DNA of 54,592 nucleotides from Acidimicrobiia bacterium (GCA_035651955.1 DASRES010000005.1:1-54592), one strand, 5' to 3'. Positions 39,233 through 48,796 are shown, counted from the first letter of the stretch. Numbers and translations: made by a program. The notes: generated by a model from the sequence alone, not told the origin.

Positions 39233-40456
39233 TCACGCCGCGAGGCGCGTCGCGAGGAGCTGGGCCCACCGCTCCGGCGTCGCGCGGCGCCCGTCGATGC
39301 GCGCGACCGGGATGCCGGTGTGGAGGATCGCCGCCGGTGAGACCGTCGCACGGATGTTCTCGAGCGCGATCGCGTCGAGCGCGCCGAGCTTGTCCGCCCA
39401 CGCGGTGACGTCCTCGGGCTTGCGGGTCGCGTCGACGACGCCCCAGGCGAGCGTCGGCTCGATCGCGTCGAGCATGCCCCGCGTCCACCGCGCGTCGTCG
39501 GTCGCCTCGGTGTTGTCCACGGCGACCAGGGTCAGCCGGCCGCGACGCCACCATGCACGCCGGCGCTGCGCGGCCGAGTGCGCATCGGCGAGATGCAGCC
39601 ACGGCGGCAGCCGGTCGTCGTTCGCCTGCGACGCGACGACGACCTCGTCGGGATCGACGGAGAGCTCGGCCGCGAGCTCCCGCGCGACGCGGACGCTCTC
39701 ACCGTGGCGGCCGACGATCGCGACGACCGAGCCGGGTGCGGTCGGGATGTCGGGCGCGGCGGGCAGCGCCTGGAGGCGCCGTGCGAGCGCGTCCTGGATG
39801 TCGCGCGCGGACTCGGGCCGGGGCACCAGCGCGGGCGGCAGGCCGAGCCGCACGAGCGGCGACCGCTCGCCCGCCACGCGCGCCGGGAGCGCCGGCGCAG
39901 GAGCGGCAGCAGGCGCGGATGGCGTCTCGCGCTCGCGCGCCTCACGGGCCTCGACGTCCTCGAGGCTCGGCCACTCGTGCGTCCGCGGGGCCTGTGCCGC
40001 GAGCGCGACGGGCTCCGGCTCCGCGTACGCGCCGCGCGCGTCACCGTTGGTGCGGCGCAGCACCGTGGGGCGTGCCGCGACCGCAGGCGGGTCGTCGGGA
40101 TCGGGATCGTCGTCCTCGATCGTCTCGCGCGCGAGCCGGTCGAGGATCTCGGCGAACGACGCGGTCTCGGTCGACACCGCGGGACCTTCGGCGTCGCCGC
40201 CCGCCGGCTCGTCGTCGACCGGACGGTCGGCGTGCGCCATGCGGATCGTCGGCGCCTCGACCGGTGCCGCAGCGGTGCCGCGCGTCACGCCGGGCTCCGC
40301 GACGATCTCGTACGTCTCGCGCGCGAAGAAGCCGCCGAGGCCGCCCTTGCGCACCCTGTTGGCCTCGACGATCTGCGCGTCGGGACCGACCTCCTTGTGG
40401 ACCTGGTCGAGGAGCGCCTCGACGTCGGTCCCCTCAAACCGTCGCCGGCTGGGCAA
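39233..40456 (-). CDS. flhF: FlhF-like protein with a degenerate P-loop
   Basis: 407 residues. N-terminal FlhF signature FEGTDVEALLDQVHKEVGPD, AQIVEANRVRKGGLGGFFAR; a long acidic/Pro/Ala middle (60-200); then an SRP-GTPase-shaped C-terminal half. Walker A should be GxxxxGK[ST], but here it reads G249-R-H-G252-E-S (VAIVGRHGESVRVA) with no Lys. Later VVVASQANDDRLPPWLHLAD and LVAVDNTEATDD replace the usual GTPase motifs. GTP hydrolysis is therefore doubtful. FlhF places the flagellum and recruits FliF in other bacteria. Overlaps the flhA 3' end by 23 nt. Confidence 0.78.
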   Translation of the reverse strand: MPSRRRFEGTDVEALLDQVHKEVGPDAQIVEANRVRKGGLGGFFARETYEIVAEPGVTRGTAAAPVEAPTIRMAHADRPVDDEPAGGDAEGPAVSTETASFAEILDRLARETIEDDDPDPDDPPAVAARPTVLRRTNGDARGAYAEPEPVALAAQAPRTHEWPSLEDVEAREARERETPSAPAAAPAPALPARVAGERSPLVRLGLPPALVPRPESARDIQDALARRLQALPAAPDIPTAPGSVVAIVGRHGESVRVARELAAELSVDPDEVVVASQANDDRLPPWLHLADAHSAAQRRRAWWRRGRLTLVAVDNTEATDDARWTRGMLDAIEPTLAWGVVDATRKPEDVTAWADKLGALDAIALENIRATVSPAAILHTGIPVARIDGRRATPERWAQLLATRLAA

Positions 40457-42488
40457 GGTTCACCACCCCTTGGGTCTCGAGCTGCAGCTGCGGGCCGAGC
40501 TCCGCGTACGACAGCACCGGCAGTCGTGGTGCCGCGGTGTGGACGATCCGCCGCAACGGCGAGCGGATGCGCGCCGCGCACACGAGCACCGGCTGATGGC
40601 CGGCCTGCTCCGCCTTCTCCGCCTCGGCCGCGACGGACAGCGACAGCTGCTCCGCGGTCTGCGGGTCGAGGGCGAGGAAGCTTCCCGCGTCGCCGACGCG
40701 CAGCGTCTCGAGCAGCGCGTGCTCGGTGAGCGGCTCGAACGAGATGACGGGCAGCTTCCCGTCGGGCGCGTACGACGCGGAGATCGCGGGCCCGAGGGCC
40801 TGGCGCACCGCCTCGACGAGCGCCTCGACGTCCTTCGTCGAGCGCGCACGCTCCGACACGACCTCGCAGATGCGCACGAGATCGCGGATCGCGACGCCCT
40901 CGTCGAGCAGCTCCTGCAGGACGCGCTGCATCTCGCCGAGCGTGACGTTCGCGGCGTTGAGGTCGTCGGCGACGACGGGGTCGCTCGCGCGGACCATGTC
41001 CATCAGCGTCTTCACGTCCTGCCGGCTGAGCAGGCGGCCGGCGTAGCGGCGCGCGATCTCGGCGAGGTGCGTCGTTACGACGGACGCGCGGTCGACGACC
41101 GTCGCGCCCGCCATCTCGGCCTGGTGACGGAACTCCATCGGCAGCCACACCGCGGGCAGGCCGAACACCGGCTCACGCGTGCGCGTCCCGGGCAACGCCG
41201 ACAGGTCGTCGCCGATGACGAGCACCGTTCCGGGCGGCGCCTCGCCGCGCGCGAGCTCGACACCGTGCACCTTGATCGCGTACGTGTGCGACGGGAGGTC
41301 GAGGTTGTCGCGCGTCCGCACGAGCGGCATCACGAACCCGAGCTCCTTCGCGATCTTGCGGCGAAGCGCCTTCACGCGGTCCAGCAGGTCACCGTCGCGC
41401 GCGGGGTCGACGAGGTCGACGAGGTCCACCGCAAGCTCGAGCTCGAGCGGTTCGACGCGCATGTCGATCGCGAGCGCCTCCGGCGAATCGGGCGCGGGCT
41501 CGGGCGGCCCGGCCTCGAGCGCGGGCACCTCGTCGGCGAGAGCCGGGCGGGCGTCCGTCTTCACGCGGCTCGCGATCAACAGGACGATCGCGCCGATGAC
41601 GAGGAACGGCACCTTGGGGAGCCCCGGCACCATCGCGATGAGGCACACGACCGCGCCGGCGATCTGCAGCACGCGCTTGTGCATCGTGAACTGGCGCAGC
41701 AGGTCCGTACCGAGGTCGTCCTCGGTCGCGGCGCGGGTCACGATCAGACCGGCGGACATGGAGACGAGGAGCGCGGGGATCTGCGAGACGAGACCCTCGC
41801 CGATCGTGAGCAGGCTGTACGTGTTGATCGCCTGCGTGATGTCCATGTGCTTCTGCACGATGCCGACGGCGAGACCGCCGACCAGGTTGATGAGGACGAT
41901 GACGATCGCCGCGATCGCGTCGCCCTTCACGAACTTCGACGCGCCGTCCATCGCGCCGTAGAAGTCGGCCTCCTCGGCGACCTCCTTGCGACGCTGCTTC
42001 GCCTGCTCCTCGGTGATGATCCCGGCGTTGAGGTCGGCGTCGATCGCCATCTGCTTGCCGGGCATCGCGTCGAGCGTGAAGCGCGCGCCGACCTCGGCGA
42101 CGCGCCCCGCACCGTTCGTGATCACGACGAACTGGATCACGATGAGGATGAGGAAGATGACGAGACCGACGATGACCGAGCCGCCGACCACGAAGTGGCC
42201 GAAGCTCTCGATGACACTGCCCGCCGCGCCGTGCAGGAGGATCAGGCGCGTCGCGGCGATGTTGAGCGCGAGACGGGCGAGCGTCGCGATCAGCAGGTAG
42301 GACGGGAAGATCGAGAAGTCGAGCGCCCGCCGCACGAACATGCTCGACAGCAGCGTGAGCAGACCCGCGGTGATGTTGCAGACGAGCAGGAAGTCGAGCA
42401 GCGCCGGCGGCAGCGGCACCACCATCATGACCACGACGCCCACGATGGCGAACGGGATCGCCACCTGGCCGATGCGGTTGGGCTTCAC
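40434..42488 (-). CDS. flhA: Flagellar export gate protein FlhA
   Basis: 684 residues, normal for FlhA. About eight N-terminal membrane helices (IPFAIVGVVVMMVVPLPPAL onward), the conserved cytoplasmic FHIPEP loop (ARFTLDAMPGKQMAIDADLN), then the cytoplasmic domain from about 325 with ARRYAGRLLSRQDVKTLMDM and LLDEGVAIRDLVRICEVV. It forms the export-gate nonamer of the flagellar type III apparatus. flhB lies 180 nt upstream, separated by a hairpin. Confidence 0.96.
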   Translation of the reverse strand: MKPNRIGQVAIPFAIVGVVVMMVVPLPPALLDFLLVCNITAGLLTLLSSMFVRRALDFSIFPSYLLIATLARLALNIAATRLILLHGAAGSVIESFGHFVVGGSVIVGLVIFLILIVIQFVVITNGAGRVAEVGARFTLDAMPGKQMAIDADLNAGIITEEQAKQRRKEVAEEADFYGAMDGASKFVKGDAIAAIVIVLINLVGGLAVGIVQKHMDITQAINTYSLLTIGEGLVSQIPALLVSMSAGLIVTRAATEDDLGTDLLRQFTMHKRVLQIAGAVVCLIAMVPGLPKVPFLVIGAIVLLIASRVKTDARPALADEVPALEAGPPEPAPDSPEALAIDMRVEPLELELAVDLVDLVDPARDGDLLDRVKALRRKIAKELGFVMPLVRTRDNLDLPSHTYAIKVHGVELARGEAPPGTVLVIGDDLSALPGTRTREPVFGLPAVWLPMEFRHQAEMAGATVVDRASVVTTHLAEIARRYAGRLLSRQDVKTLMDMVRASDPVVADDLNAANVTLGEMQRVLQELLDEGVAIRDLVRICEVVSERARSTKDVEALVEAVRQALGPAISASYAPDGKLPVISFEPLTEHALLETLRVGDAGSFLALDPQTAEQLSLSVAAEAEKAEQAGHQPVLVCAARIRSPLRRIVHTAAPRLPVLSYAELGPQLQLETQGVVNLAQPATV

Positions 42489-42615
42489 GGGACCTCGCGG
42501 ATCGCTGGCCCGTCCGTGGTGGGTCGACGCGGTCGGCCGTCCTGGTCCGACCGGTGTCTCATCGACCGCTGCCCGGTCGAGTTGAGGCGGGCCCCGTCAC
42601 ACCGCCCATGTGCCG

Positions 42616-42660
42616 CGTTGGGTCACTTTGTCGGCGCAGCGCCGACAACACGACCCAACG
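42616..42660. terminator. Nested hairpin between flhB and flhA
   Basis: Outer arms CGTTGGGTC and GACCCAACG pair exactly; inside them TGTCGGCG pairs with CGCCGACA. It lies directly after the flhB stop (42669 on the minus strand), within a 180-nt gap. It might lower flhA expression relative to the genes upstream, or flhA may have its own promoter. Confidence 0.7.
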
Positions 42661-42668
42661 GGGTGAGG

Positions 42669-43763
42669 TCAGAGGGCTGCGCCGGCCGCGACGTTGGGAC
42701 GGTGGACGCCGCCGCGGACGCCCCGGCGCTTGAGGCCGAAGACGAACGCCAGGACCCGGGCGACCGCCTCGAACAGCTCGGCCGGGATGTGGGTGTCGAG
42801 GTCGCACGCCCGGAACAGCGTCCGGGTGAGCGGCGGGTCCTCGACGATGGGCACGTCGTGCTTCTCGGCCTCGGTCCGGATCCCGAGCGCGATCGCGCCC
42901 GCGCCCTTGGCGACGACCTTCGGCGCGCCCTTGTCGGGCTCGTAGCGCAGCGCGACCGCGTAGTGGGTCGGGTTCACGAGCACGACGTCCGAGTGCGCGA
43001 CCGCGGAGATCATGCGGTTGCGCGACACCGCCATCTGCTTCGAGCGGATCGCCTGGCGCAGCATCGGGTCGCCCTCGGACTGGCGGAACTCGTCCTTGAC
43101 CTCCTGCTTGGTCATGCGCAGCTCGCCCGCGATCCGGCGGCGCTGGACCATGTAGTCGGCCGCCGCGATCACGAGACCGGCGACCGCGGTGTCGCGCACG
43201 AACGTCAGCGCGCCGTCGCCCGCGATCTTCAACAGCGCGCTCAACGAGCCCGACTGGTCGACGAGCTGGTGGGCCGTCGAGCTGAGGACGGGCCACCCGA
43301 CCGCCGCGAGCACCGCGAACTTCAGGAACGTCTTCGCCGTCTCCCACGCGGTGCGCGCCGACAGCATGTTCTTCAGGCCCTTGAACGGGTTGAGCCGCTT
43401 CACGTCCGGCTTGAGCCGCTTGGCGGAGGGCTTCAGCCCGACCTGGGCGAGGTTCAGCACGACGCCCGCGCCCATCAGCCCGAGCGCCAGCGGTGCGACG
43501 ACCGTGAGCGCGGCCTTCATCCCGTCGCCCAGGACGCGCGTGGCGGCACCCGTGTCCGGACGCTGGATGACGCCGGCGATCTCGCTCCACAGCGCGGTGA
43601 GCTGCTCGTTGCCGGTGCGGATCGTCGCCTGCAGCAGCGTCGAGGTGACGAGGACGCTGGCCCACGCGGCGAGCTCGGGCGTCTTGGCGATCTGCCCCTT
43701 CTCGCGCGCCTCCTTCTTCCGCTTGGCGGTGGGCGCCTCGGTCTTGGAGCTCTTGTCGGGCAC
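42669..43763 (-). CDS. flhB: Flagellar export protein FlhB
   Basis: 364 residues. N-terminal DKSSKTEAPTAKRKKEAREK (typical FlhB opening), four membrane helices, and the autocleavage motif Asn264-Pro-Thr-His267 (VLVNPTHYAVALRYEPDKGA). It switches export from rod/hook to filament substrates together with FliK, whose gene is at 53061. The C-terminal tail (after ARVLAFVFGLKRRGVRG) is longer than usual. Confidence 0.96.
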   Translation of the reverse strand: MPDKSSKTEAPTAKRKKEAREKGQIAKTPELAAWASVLVTSTLLQATIRTGNEQLTALWSEIAGVIQRPDTGAATRVLGDGMKAALTVVAPLALGLMGAGVVLNLAQVGLKPSAKRLKPDVKRLNPFKGLKNMLSARTAWETAKTFLKFAVLAAVGWPVLSSTAHQLVDQSGSLSALLKIAGDGALTFVRDTAVAGLVIAAADYMVQRRRIAGELRMTKQEVKDEFRQSEGDPMLRQAIRSKQMAVSRNRMISAVAHSDVVLVNPTHYAVALRYEPDKGAPKVVAKGAGAIALGIRTEAEKHDVPIVEDPPLTRTLFRACDLDTHIPAELFEAVARVLAFVFGLKRRGVRGGVHRPNVAAGAAL

Positions 43764-43769
43764 GAGCGA

Positions 43770-44522
43770 TCAGTGCGCGGTCGTGCCGGAGAGGACGTGG
43801 CCGACGAGGTTGCTCATCGCCGGCGCGACGAGCGGGATGGCCGCGCCGACGAGCATCAGGGCGACGATGATCCGGAACCCGAACGCGAAGTTCATGATGT
43901 TCATCTGCGGCGCCGCCCGTGCGAGCAGGCCCAGCGCGACCTCCGCGAGGAACAGCACCCCGAGCACCGGGGCTGCGACCTCGATCGCGGCGACGAGGAA
44001 CAGGCTGACGTCGTGGGTGAGCAGACGGCTGAAGTCGCCGAGCTGCAGCCCGCTCGTCGGCACCGCCTGGAACGACGTCAGGAAGCCCTTGACGAGCAGC
44101 AGGTGCGCGTCGGTGACGAACAGCAGCGTCGTCGCGAGCAGCTGGTAGAAGCGTCCGAACACGGCGACGTTCGCCGCGCTCAACGGGTCGTAGATCTGCG
44201 CGATCGAGAAGCCCGCGAACATGTCGACGAGCGAGCCGGCGGCCTGCACCGCGGCGAACAGCAGCATCGTCACGAAGCCGAGCCCGAGGCCGACGAGGAC
44301 CTGCGTCAGCAGCGCCCCGATGAACCCGCCCGTGTCGAGCGGTACCGACGCGCTCGTCACACCTGGCGCGGCCGCGAGCGCGAGCGCCGCGGCGAACCCG
44401 AACTTCACCCGACCCGGGATGCCCCGCGTGCTGAACGGCGGTGCCACGAACACCCACGCAGTCGCGCGCACGAGCCCGAGCACGAACGCGGTGACCTGGA
44501 CGGGGTCGATCGTGAACGTCAC
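43770..44522 (-). CDS. fliR: Flagellar export gate protein FliR
   Basis: 250 residues from GTG 44522, all hydrophobic helices: VTAFVLGLVRATAWVFVAPP, GLGFVTMLLFAAVQAAGSLV, FLVAAIEVAAPVLGVLFLAE. Fits the FliR component of the FliP5Q4R1 core. fliQ is 8 nt upstream and flhB 6 nt downstream. Confidence 0.94.
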   Translation of the reverse strand: MTFTIDPVQVTAFVLGLVRATAWVFVAPPFSTRGIPGRVKFGFAAALALAAAPGVTSASVPLDTGGFIGALLTQVLVGLGLGFVTMLLFAAVQAAGSLVDMFAGFSIAQIYDPLSAANVAVFGRFYQLLATTLLFVTDAHLLLVKGFLTSFQAVPTSGLQLGDFSRLLTHDVSLFLVAAIEVAAPVLGVLFLAEVALGLLARAAPQMNIMNFAFGFRIIVALMLVGAAIPLVAPAMSNLVGHVLSGTTAH

Positions 44523-44529
44523 GGTGACG

Positions 44530-44802
44530 TCAACCGCTGATGAGCTGGGGCAGCTGGTGGAAGAGCTGGATCGTGAACGTGACGAGCTCGTGCAGCATCC
44601 AGCTCCCGGAGACGACGAGCACGATCGCGACGCCGGCGAGCTTCGGCACGAACGTCAGCGTGACCTCCTGCACCTGCGTCGCCGACTGGATCAACGAGAT
44701 GAACAGACCGAGGCCCATCGTGACGAGCAGGATCGGCGCGAGCAGCTTCACGCTCAGCTCGATCGCCTGCAGCGCGATGTGCAGGACGGCGCTGTCGGTC
44801 AT
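44530..44802 (-). CDS. fliQ: Flagellar export gate protein FliQ
   Basis: 90 residues with two membrane helices (LLAPILLVTMGLGLFISLIQ and FVPKLAGVAIVLVVSGSWML) joined by the short loop SATQVQEVTLT typical of FliQ. Standard length and position between fliP and fliR. Confidence 0.95.
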   Translation of the reverse strand: MTDSAVLHIALQAIELSVKLLAPILLVTMGLGLFISLIQSATQVQEVTLTFVPKLAGVAIVLVVSGSWMLHELVTFTIQLFHQLPQLISG

Positions 44803-44832
44803 CGGGTACCTCCGGGCATCACGGCGCGCGCG

Positions 44833-45840
44833 TCAGTGGAAGCTCGTGATGAGCGACTTCACGATGAGCGCCCATCCGTCCACCATCACGAACAGCAGCA
44901 ACTTGAACGGCAACGACACGAGGACGGGCGGGAGCATGAACATGCCCATCGACATCAGCGAGGAGCTCACGACGAGGTCGATCACGAGGAACGGGATGAA
45001 GATGACGAACCCGATGATGAACGCCGTCTTCAGCTCGCTGAGCACGAACGCGGGCACGAGCGTCGCCATGCTCACGTCCTTCGGCGTCGCGGGCTTCTTC
45101 TCCTTGCTCGCGCTGATGAAGAGGTTCAGCTCGCTCTTGTGCGTCTGCTTGAGCATGAACGTCTTCAGCGGAGCGGTCGCCTTGTCGTAGGCGACCTTCT
45201 GCGAGATCTCACCCTTGAGGAACGGCTGCAACGCGTCCTTGTTCATCGTGGACAGCGTCGGGAACATCACGAACAGGCTGAGGAACAGCGCGAGGCCGAT
45301 CACCACCTGGTTGGGCGGGACGGTCTGCAGCCCGAGCGCGTTGCGGGTGAGCGACAGCACGATCACGATGCGCGTGAAGCTCGTCAGCATGAGGATCAGC
45401 GCGGGCGCGACCGCGAGCAGGCTCAGCAGGAGGATGATGACGACGCTCTGACCCGGCTTGCTGCTCGTGCCGTTCGCGTTCGTGCCGTTGCTGTTGCCGG
45501 TCAGGTTGCCGAGGTCGATCGTGATCGACCCCTTGTTGCTGCCCGAGTTGCTGCTGGAGTTGCTGCTCGAGTCGCTGCCCGGCGTGGGCGTCGGCGGTGT
45601 GGGCGGCGCCGGGACCGTGGGCGGCGTGATGTCCGCAGGACGCGACGCGGTCAGACCGGCGACGACCACCTTTCGCACGTCCTCGTGACGCGCGGGCTGC
45701 ACGCCGTCGTGTCCACCGCGGTTCGCGACGACGAGCACGCCGCCGACCGCGAGCAGCACGACCGCGAGCACGATCGCGACGACGAGACGACGGAACGACC
45801 GCTCGACGCTCAGTTCGGGAATGGGACTCGAGACCGGCAT
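44833..45840 (-). CDS. fliP: Flagellar export gate protein FliP with an N-terminal extension
   Basis: 335 residues. The FliP core begins at about 131 (VVIILLLSLLAVAPALILML, then TSFTRIVIVLSLTRNALGLQ) and runs to the end with the usual four helices and PLKTFMLKQTHKSELNLF. Before it stands an extra helix (18-41, RLVVAIVLAVVLLAVGGVLV) and a Pro/Ser/Asn linker (about 80-130, with SSNSSSNSGSN). The extension is not part of ordinary FliP (about 250 residues); the start ATG 45840 is well placed after fliO. Confidence 0.93.
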   Translation of the reverse strand: MPVSSPIPELSVERSFRRLVVAIVLAVVLLAVGGVLVVANRGGHDGVQPARHEDVRKVVVAGLTASRPADITPPTVPAPPTPPTPTPGSDSSSNSSSNSGSNKGSITIDLGNLTGNSNGTNANGTSSKPGQSVVIILLLSLLAVAPALILMLTSFTRIVIVLSLTRNALGLQTVPPNQVVIGLALFLSLFVMFPTLSTMNKDALQPFLKGEISQKVAYDKATAPLKTFMLKQTHKSELNLFISASKEKKPATPKDVSMATLVPAFVLSELKTAFIIGFVIFIPFLVIDLVVSSSLMSMGMFMLPPVLVSLPFKLLLFVMVDGWALIVKSLITSFH

Positions 45841-45862
45841 GACCCCGACGGGGACGGGCCGC

Positions 45863-46264
45863 TCAACGACGACGGACGGTTCGCTCCCGCATCGTGTCGA
45901 GCAGCGTCTTCCATGCCGTGCCGGGGGCCTGGGGCCCGCCGGCGAGCGCCGTCCTGGGCGCTTCCTGTTCCTCGGTCTCCTCGGCCTCGACCGCGTCCGC
46001 GTCCAGCTCTCCGAGCAGGTTCACGGCGCTCTCCGTCACGCCGACCACGAGGTGCTTGCCGGGCACGCGCACGATGGCGATCGCGGCGTTCCGGCTCAGC
46101 CCGCGGCGCGCGACGACGTCGACGAGGACGCGCTTGCCGGGCCGACCGCCACTGGCCAGCCCGACGCCGCGCCGGCGCAGCACCGCGCCGGCGAAGACCA
46201 TGATCCCGATGACGACCGCCAGCGAGACGAAGAGTCGGAGGAGCAGCGAGACGGTCGAGCCCAT
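45863..46264 (-). CDS. fliO: Flagellar biosynthesis protein FliO
   Basis: 133 residues from ATG 46264 (TGATG with the fliN stop; TTG 46267 also possible). One membrane helix (LLLRLFVSLAVVIGIMVFAG) and a cytoplasmic part GKRVLVDVVARRGLSRNAAI, AIVRVPGKHLVVGVTESAVN of the FliO type. FliO helps FliP assemble. Acidic and Ala-rich C-terminal tail. Confidence 0.88.
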   Translation of the reverse strand: MGSTVSLLLRLFVSLAVVIGIMVFAGAVLRRRGVGLASGGRPGKRVLVDVVARRGLSRNAAIAIVRVPGKHLVVGVTESAVNLLGELDADAVEAEETEEQEAPRTALAGGPQAPGTAWKTLLDTMRERTVRRR

Positions 46265-47103
46265 CAACGCTTGCCGTCGACGCCGACGATCTCCGAGATG
46301 CGAATCCCGAACTCCTCGTCGACGACGACGACTTCCCCCCTTGCGATGAGCGTGCCGTTGACCAGCACGTCGACCGGCGAGCCCGCCGCGCGGTCGAGCT
46401 CGATCACGGCACCGGGCGTGATCGAGAGCAGGTCGCGCACCGGCATGCGCGTGCGGCCGAGCTCGACGGTGACGCCGAGCTCGACGTCGCTGAGCAGCTC
46501 GAGCGCGTGGCCGCCGACCGCGGCGATCGCCCCGTTCGAGGCCGCGGCACCGCCGTCGAGCGGCGCGAACTCGTGACGGACGACATCGTCGCCCTCACCG
46601 ACGATCTGCAGGTTCGGCCCGGTCGCCTCGCCGGGCGCGGGCGCGTCGGGCCCGATGCGCACGACCAGCGTCGCGAGGCGCTCGCTCCCCTCGAGCAGCG
46701 CGACGAGCGCGACATCGTTGCCCTCGGCTCCGGCGAGCGTCTCGGGCGGGATCTCGACGAGCGCGGCGGCCGAGACGGACACGCCACTCGCCTGCTCGAG
46801 CGTCGCGAGCGCGGCCCGCATCGCCGGCTCGACGAGCGCGATCACGTCGCCGCCCGGGTTCACGCGGTCGAGCTCGGCCGCGAGACGGGGCGAGACACCG
46901 AGCGCGATGTAGCCGGGCTCCGGGCCGTCGAGCACGACGGCGACGACGCGCGCGTCGGGCGTCGGGAGCAGCTCGTCGTTCGTCGACGCGCGCTGCGGCT
47001 GGCCGACGCTGAACAGGATGTCGCCGTCGAGCGCCTGCTCGAGCACGCTGGCGGCGTCGATCGCAGCTTGGTTGTCACGCGAGATCGCGGTGATGACGCT
47101 CAT
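46264..47103 (-). CDS. fliN: Flagellar switch protein FliN with a long N-terminal domain
   Basis: 279 residues. The SpoA/FliN domain is at about 200-279: [60 protein letters not shown]. The first 190 residues form a separate domain ([40 protein letters not shown]) that may be a diverged CheC-like fold as in FliY, but it has no ExxN motif. Overlaps fliM (ATGA) and fliO. Confidence 0.9.
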   Translation of the reverse strand: MSVITAISRDNQAAIDAASVLEQALDGDILFSVGQPQRASTNDELLPTPDARVVAVVLDGPEPGYIALGVSPRLAAELDRVNPGGDVIALVEPAMRAALATLEQASGVSVSAAALVEIPPETLAGAEGNDVALVALLEGSERLATLVVRIGPDAPAPGEATGPNLQIVGEGDDVVRHEFAPLDGGAAASNGAIAAVGGHALELLSDVELGVTVELGRTRMPVRDLLSITPGAVIELDRAAGSPVDVLVNGTLIARGEVVVVDEEFGIRISEIVGVDGKR

Positions 47104-48041
47104 TCGTCGGTGTCCTCGAGTGTGTTGACGACGAGGCAGGCGAGCCGCTTGCCCTTCCGGCCGCTCACCGCCGCGAAGCACGGCACGTCGCCGACGGTGA
47201 CCACGAGGGGCTCGCTCACCGCGTGGTGCAGCGGCACCACGTCGCCGACCTGGAGGTCGACGATGTCGGCCGAGGTGAGGCTCACGGGACGGAACTTCAC
47301 GTGCACGTCGACGGGCACGCCGCGCATCGACTCCTGCAGCTGCTGCACGTAGACGTGCGGGTCGGTCGCGTCGCGGCCGGAGAACATCGACTGCGTCTCG
47401 AACGACTCGAGCACCGGCTGCAGCGAGTCGAACGGGATGCACAGCGTCATGCCGGCGCGCTGCTCGGCGATCTTCACCTCGAACGACATGACGATCGACA
47501 TGTCGGTCGGTGCGGCGATCTGCGCGAACTGCGGGTTCGACTCGAGCTGCACGATCCGCGACTCGATCCGCACCAGCGACTCGAACGCGTAGTCGAGCTC
47601 GCGCAGCGCACGCTCGAGGACGCCGCGCATGAGGCTCGCCTCGATCTCCGTGAGCGGACGCGGCTTGATGCCCGCGTCGCCCGTCCCGCCGAGCATCCGG
47701 TCGACGGCGGCGAGCGCGGTCGGCAGCTCCATCGTGAGGATCGAGGCGCCCGGCAGCGGGTTGAGCGAGAGGATCACGATGTGCGACGGGTTCGGGAGCG
47801 ACCCGATGTACTCGTCGTAGGTGAGCTGGTCGACGGCGTTGAACGTCACCGTCGACACCGCGCGCAGTGTCGTCGCGAGGACCGTCGAGAACTGGCGCGC
47901 GAACGTCTCGCTGACGATCTGCAGCGCGCGCACGTGGTCGCGACTGAACTTGTTCGGGCGGCGGAAGTCGTACGGCTGCGGCGGACCGCCGTGGCGGCCG
48001 GCCGACCTCGACGAATTGACCACAGGGGTGGTTGACGCCAC
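47100..48041 (-). CDS. fliM: Flagellar switch protein FliM
   Basis: About 313 residues if the start is GTG 48041 (GTG 48023 also possible; there is no strong ribosome site). The N-terminus lacks the usual LSQ-EID-L CheY-binding peptide in a clear form; the core begins [20 protein letters not shown]. Then [60 protein letters not shown], and the C-terminal SpoA domain [20 protein letters not shown]. It forms the rotor switch with FliN and FliG. A hairpin separates it from fliL. Confidence 0.92.
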   Translation of the reverse strand: MASTTPVVNSSRSAGRHGGPPQPYDFRRPNKFSRDHVRALQIVSETFARQFSTVLATTLRAVSTVTFNAVDQLTYDEYIGSLPNPSHIVILSLNPLPGASILTMELPTALAAVDRMLGGTGDAGIKPRPLTEIEASLMRGVLERALRELDYAFESLVRIESRIVQLESNPQFAQIAAPTDMSIVMSFEVKIAEQRAGMTLCIPFDSLQPVLESFETQSMFSGRDATDPHVYVQQLQESMRGVPVDVHVKFRPVSLTSADIVDLQVGDVVPLHHAVSEPLVVTVGDVPCFAAVSGRKGKRLACLVVNTLEDTDE

Positions 48042-48096
48042 GGATGCACCATCGGCACCCCCGCGGCCGACCTGAGGGAAGTCCGAGCCGCCCGCG

Positions 48097-48138
48097 TTGG
48101 TACACAAGTCGCGCCTCTGACCGCGAGTTGTGTACCAA
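48097..48138. terminator. Hairpin between fliL and fliM
   Basis: TTGGTACACAA and TTGTGTACCAA pair exactly and the stem extends inward through TCGCG/CGCGA (16 of 17 positions in all), loop 8 nt. A/T-rich at the stem base. It lies between the fliL stop (48161) and the fliM start. Confidence 0.75.
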
Positions 48139-48160
48139 CCGGTGGGGGAGCGCGGGACCG

Positions 48161-48775
48161 CTACTGCATCACGAATTCCGTGAAGTAGACGCCGAGGACC
48201 TTGTTCTCGTAGGCGGCCGCGACCTGCTGGGACAGCTGGGTCTGGATCTCGTCGCGGTTCTTGACCGAGATGAGGTCGTTGTAGCCCTTGCTGCCGAGCA
48301 GCTTGATGGCGAGGTCGAGGGCCTTGGCGCCGCCGTCGTCGGTGGTGAACGTCTTCAGGTCCGTGGTCGCGGCGAGCTGCAGCCCGAGGCCGACCTTCAG
48401 GTAGCGGCCGTCGGCCAGGTTGATCGTCGTCGAGTCGAGCTTCAGCACCGAGCCCGGCGGCGGCGGCGCCGGGATGCAGACCGTCGTCGTCGTGGTCGCC
48501 ACCCCGGCGGCACCGGCCGCGGCGGGTGCCGCGGGCGCGGCGGTGGTCGGGGGCGCGGTGGCGACCGTCGCCGCTGCGGGGACGGCGCCCGCGACGCCGG
48601 CCGTCGCGCCGGCCGCGGCCGTGCCCGGCGCGGCGCACGCGGCCTTGCTCTTCGGGGCCAGGATCGTGAACTTCGCGCCGGCGGCCGCGACGAGCACCAC
48701 GGCGACGATCACGATCAGCTTCTTCTTGCTCTTCTTGCCGCCGGCCTCGGCGGCGTCGTCCTTCTTCTTGGCCAT
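48161..48775 (-). CDS. fliL: Flagellar basal-body-associated protein FliL
   Basis: 204 residues from ATG 48775. Basic N-terminus, one membrane helix ([20 protein letters not shown]), a long Ala/Thr/Pro/Gly linker (about 45-108) and the periplasmic-type FliL domain: [20 protein letters not shown], and closing [20 protein letters not shown], which has the conserved V..VYFTEFV ending. Located directly after motB, in line with FliL's role at the stator. The linker would span the cell wall distance. Confidence 0.92.
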   Translation of the reverse strand: MAKKKDDAAEAGGKKSKKKLIVIVAVVLVAAAGAKFTILAPKSKAACAAPGTAAAGATAGVAGAVPAAATVATAPPTTAAPAAPAAAGAAGVATTTTTVCIPAPPPPGSVLKLDSTTINLADGRYLKVGLGLQLAATTDLKTFTTDDGGAKALDLAIKLLGSKGYNDLISVKNRDEIQTQLSQQVAAAYENKVLGVYFTEFVMQ

Positions 48776-48796
48776 GGCTCGCAGCTCCGTGTCGGG

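Noticed and set aside
39297-44540. 1747-codon plus-strand open frame across the flagellar genes
   Set aside because: Runs antisense through flhF-like, flhA, flhB and fliR including their gaps; low-complexity Arg/Asp/Glu/His product. Each minus-strand gene is secure.
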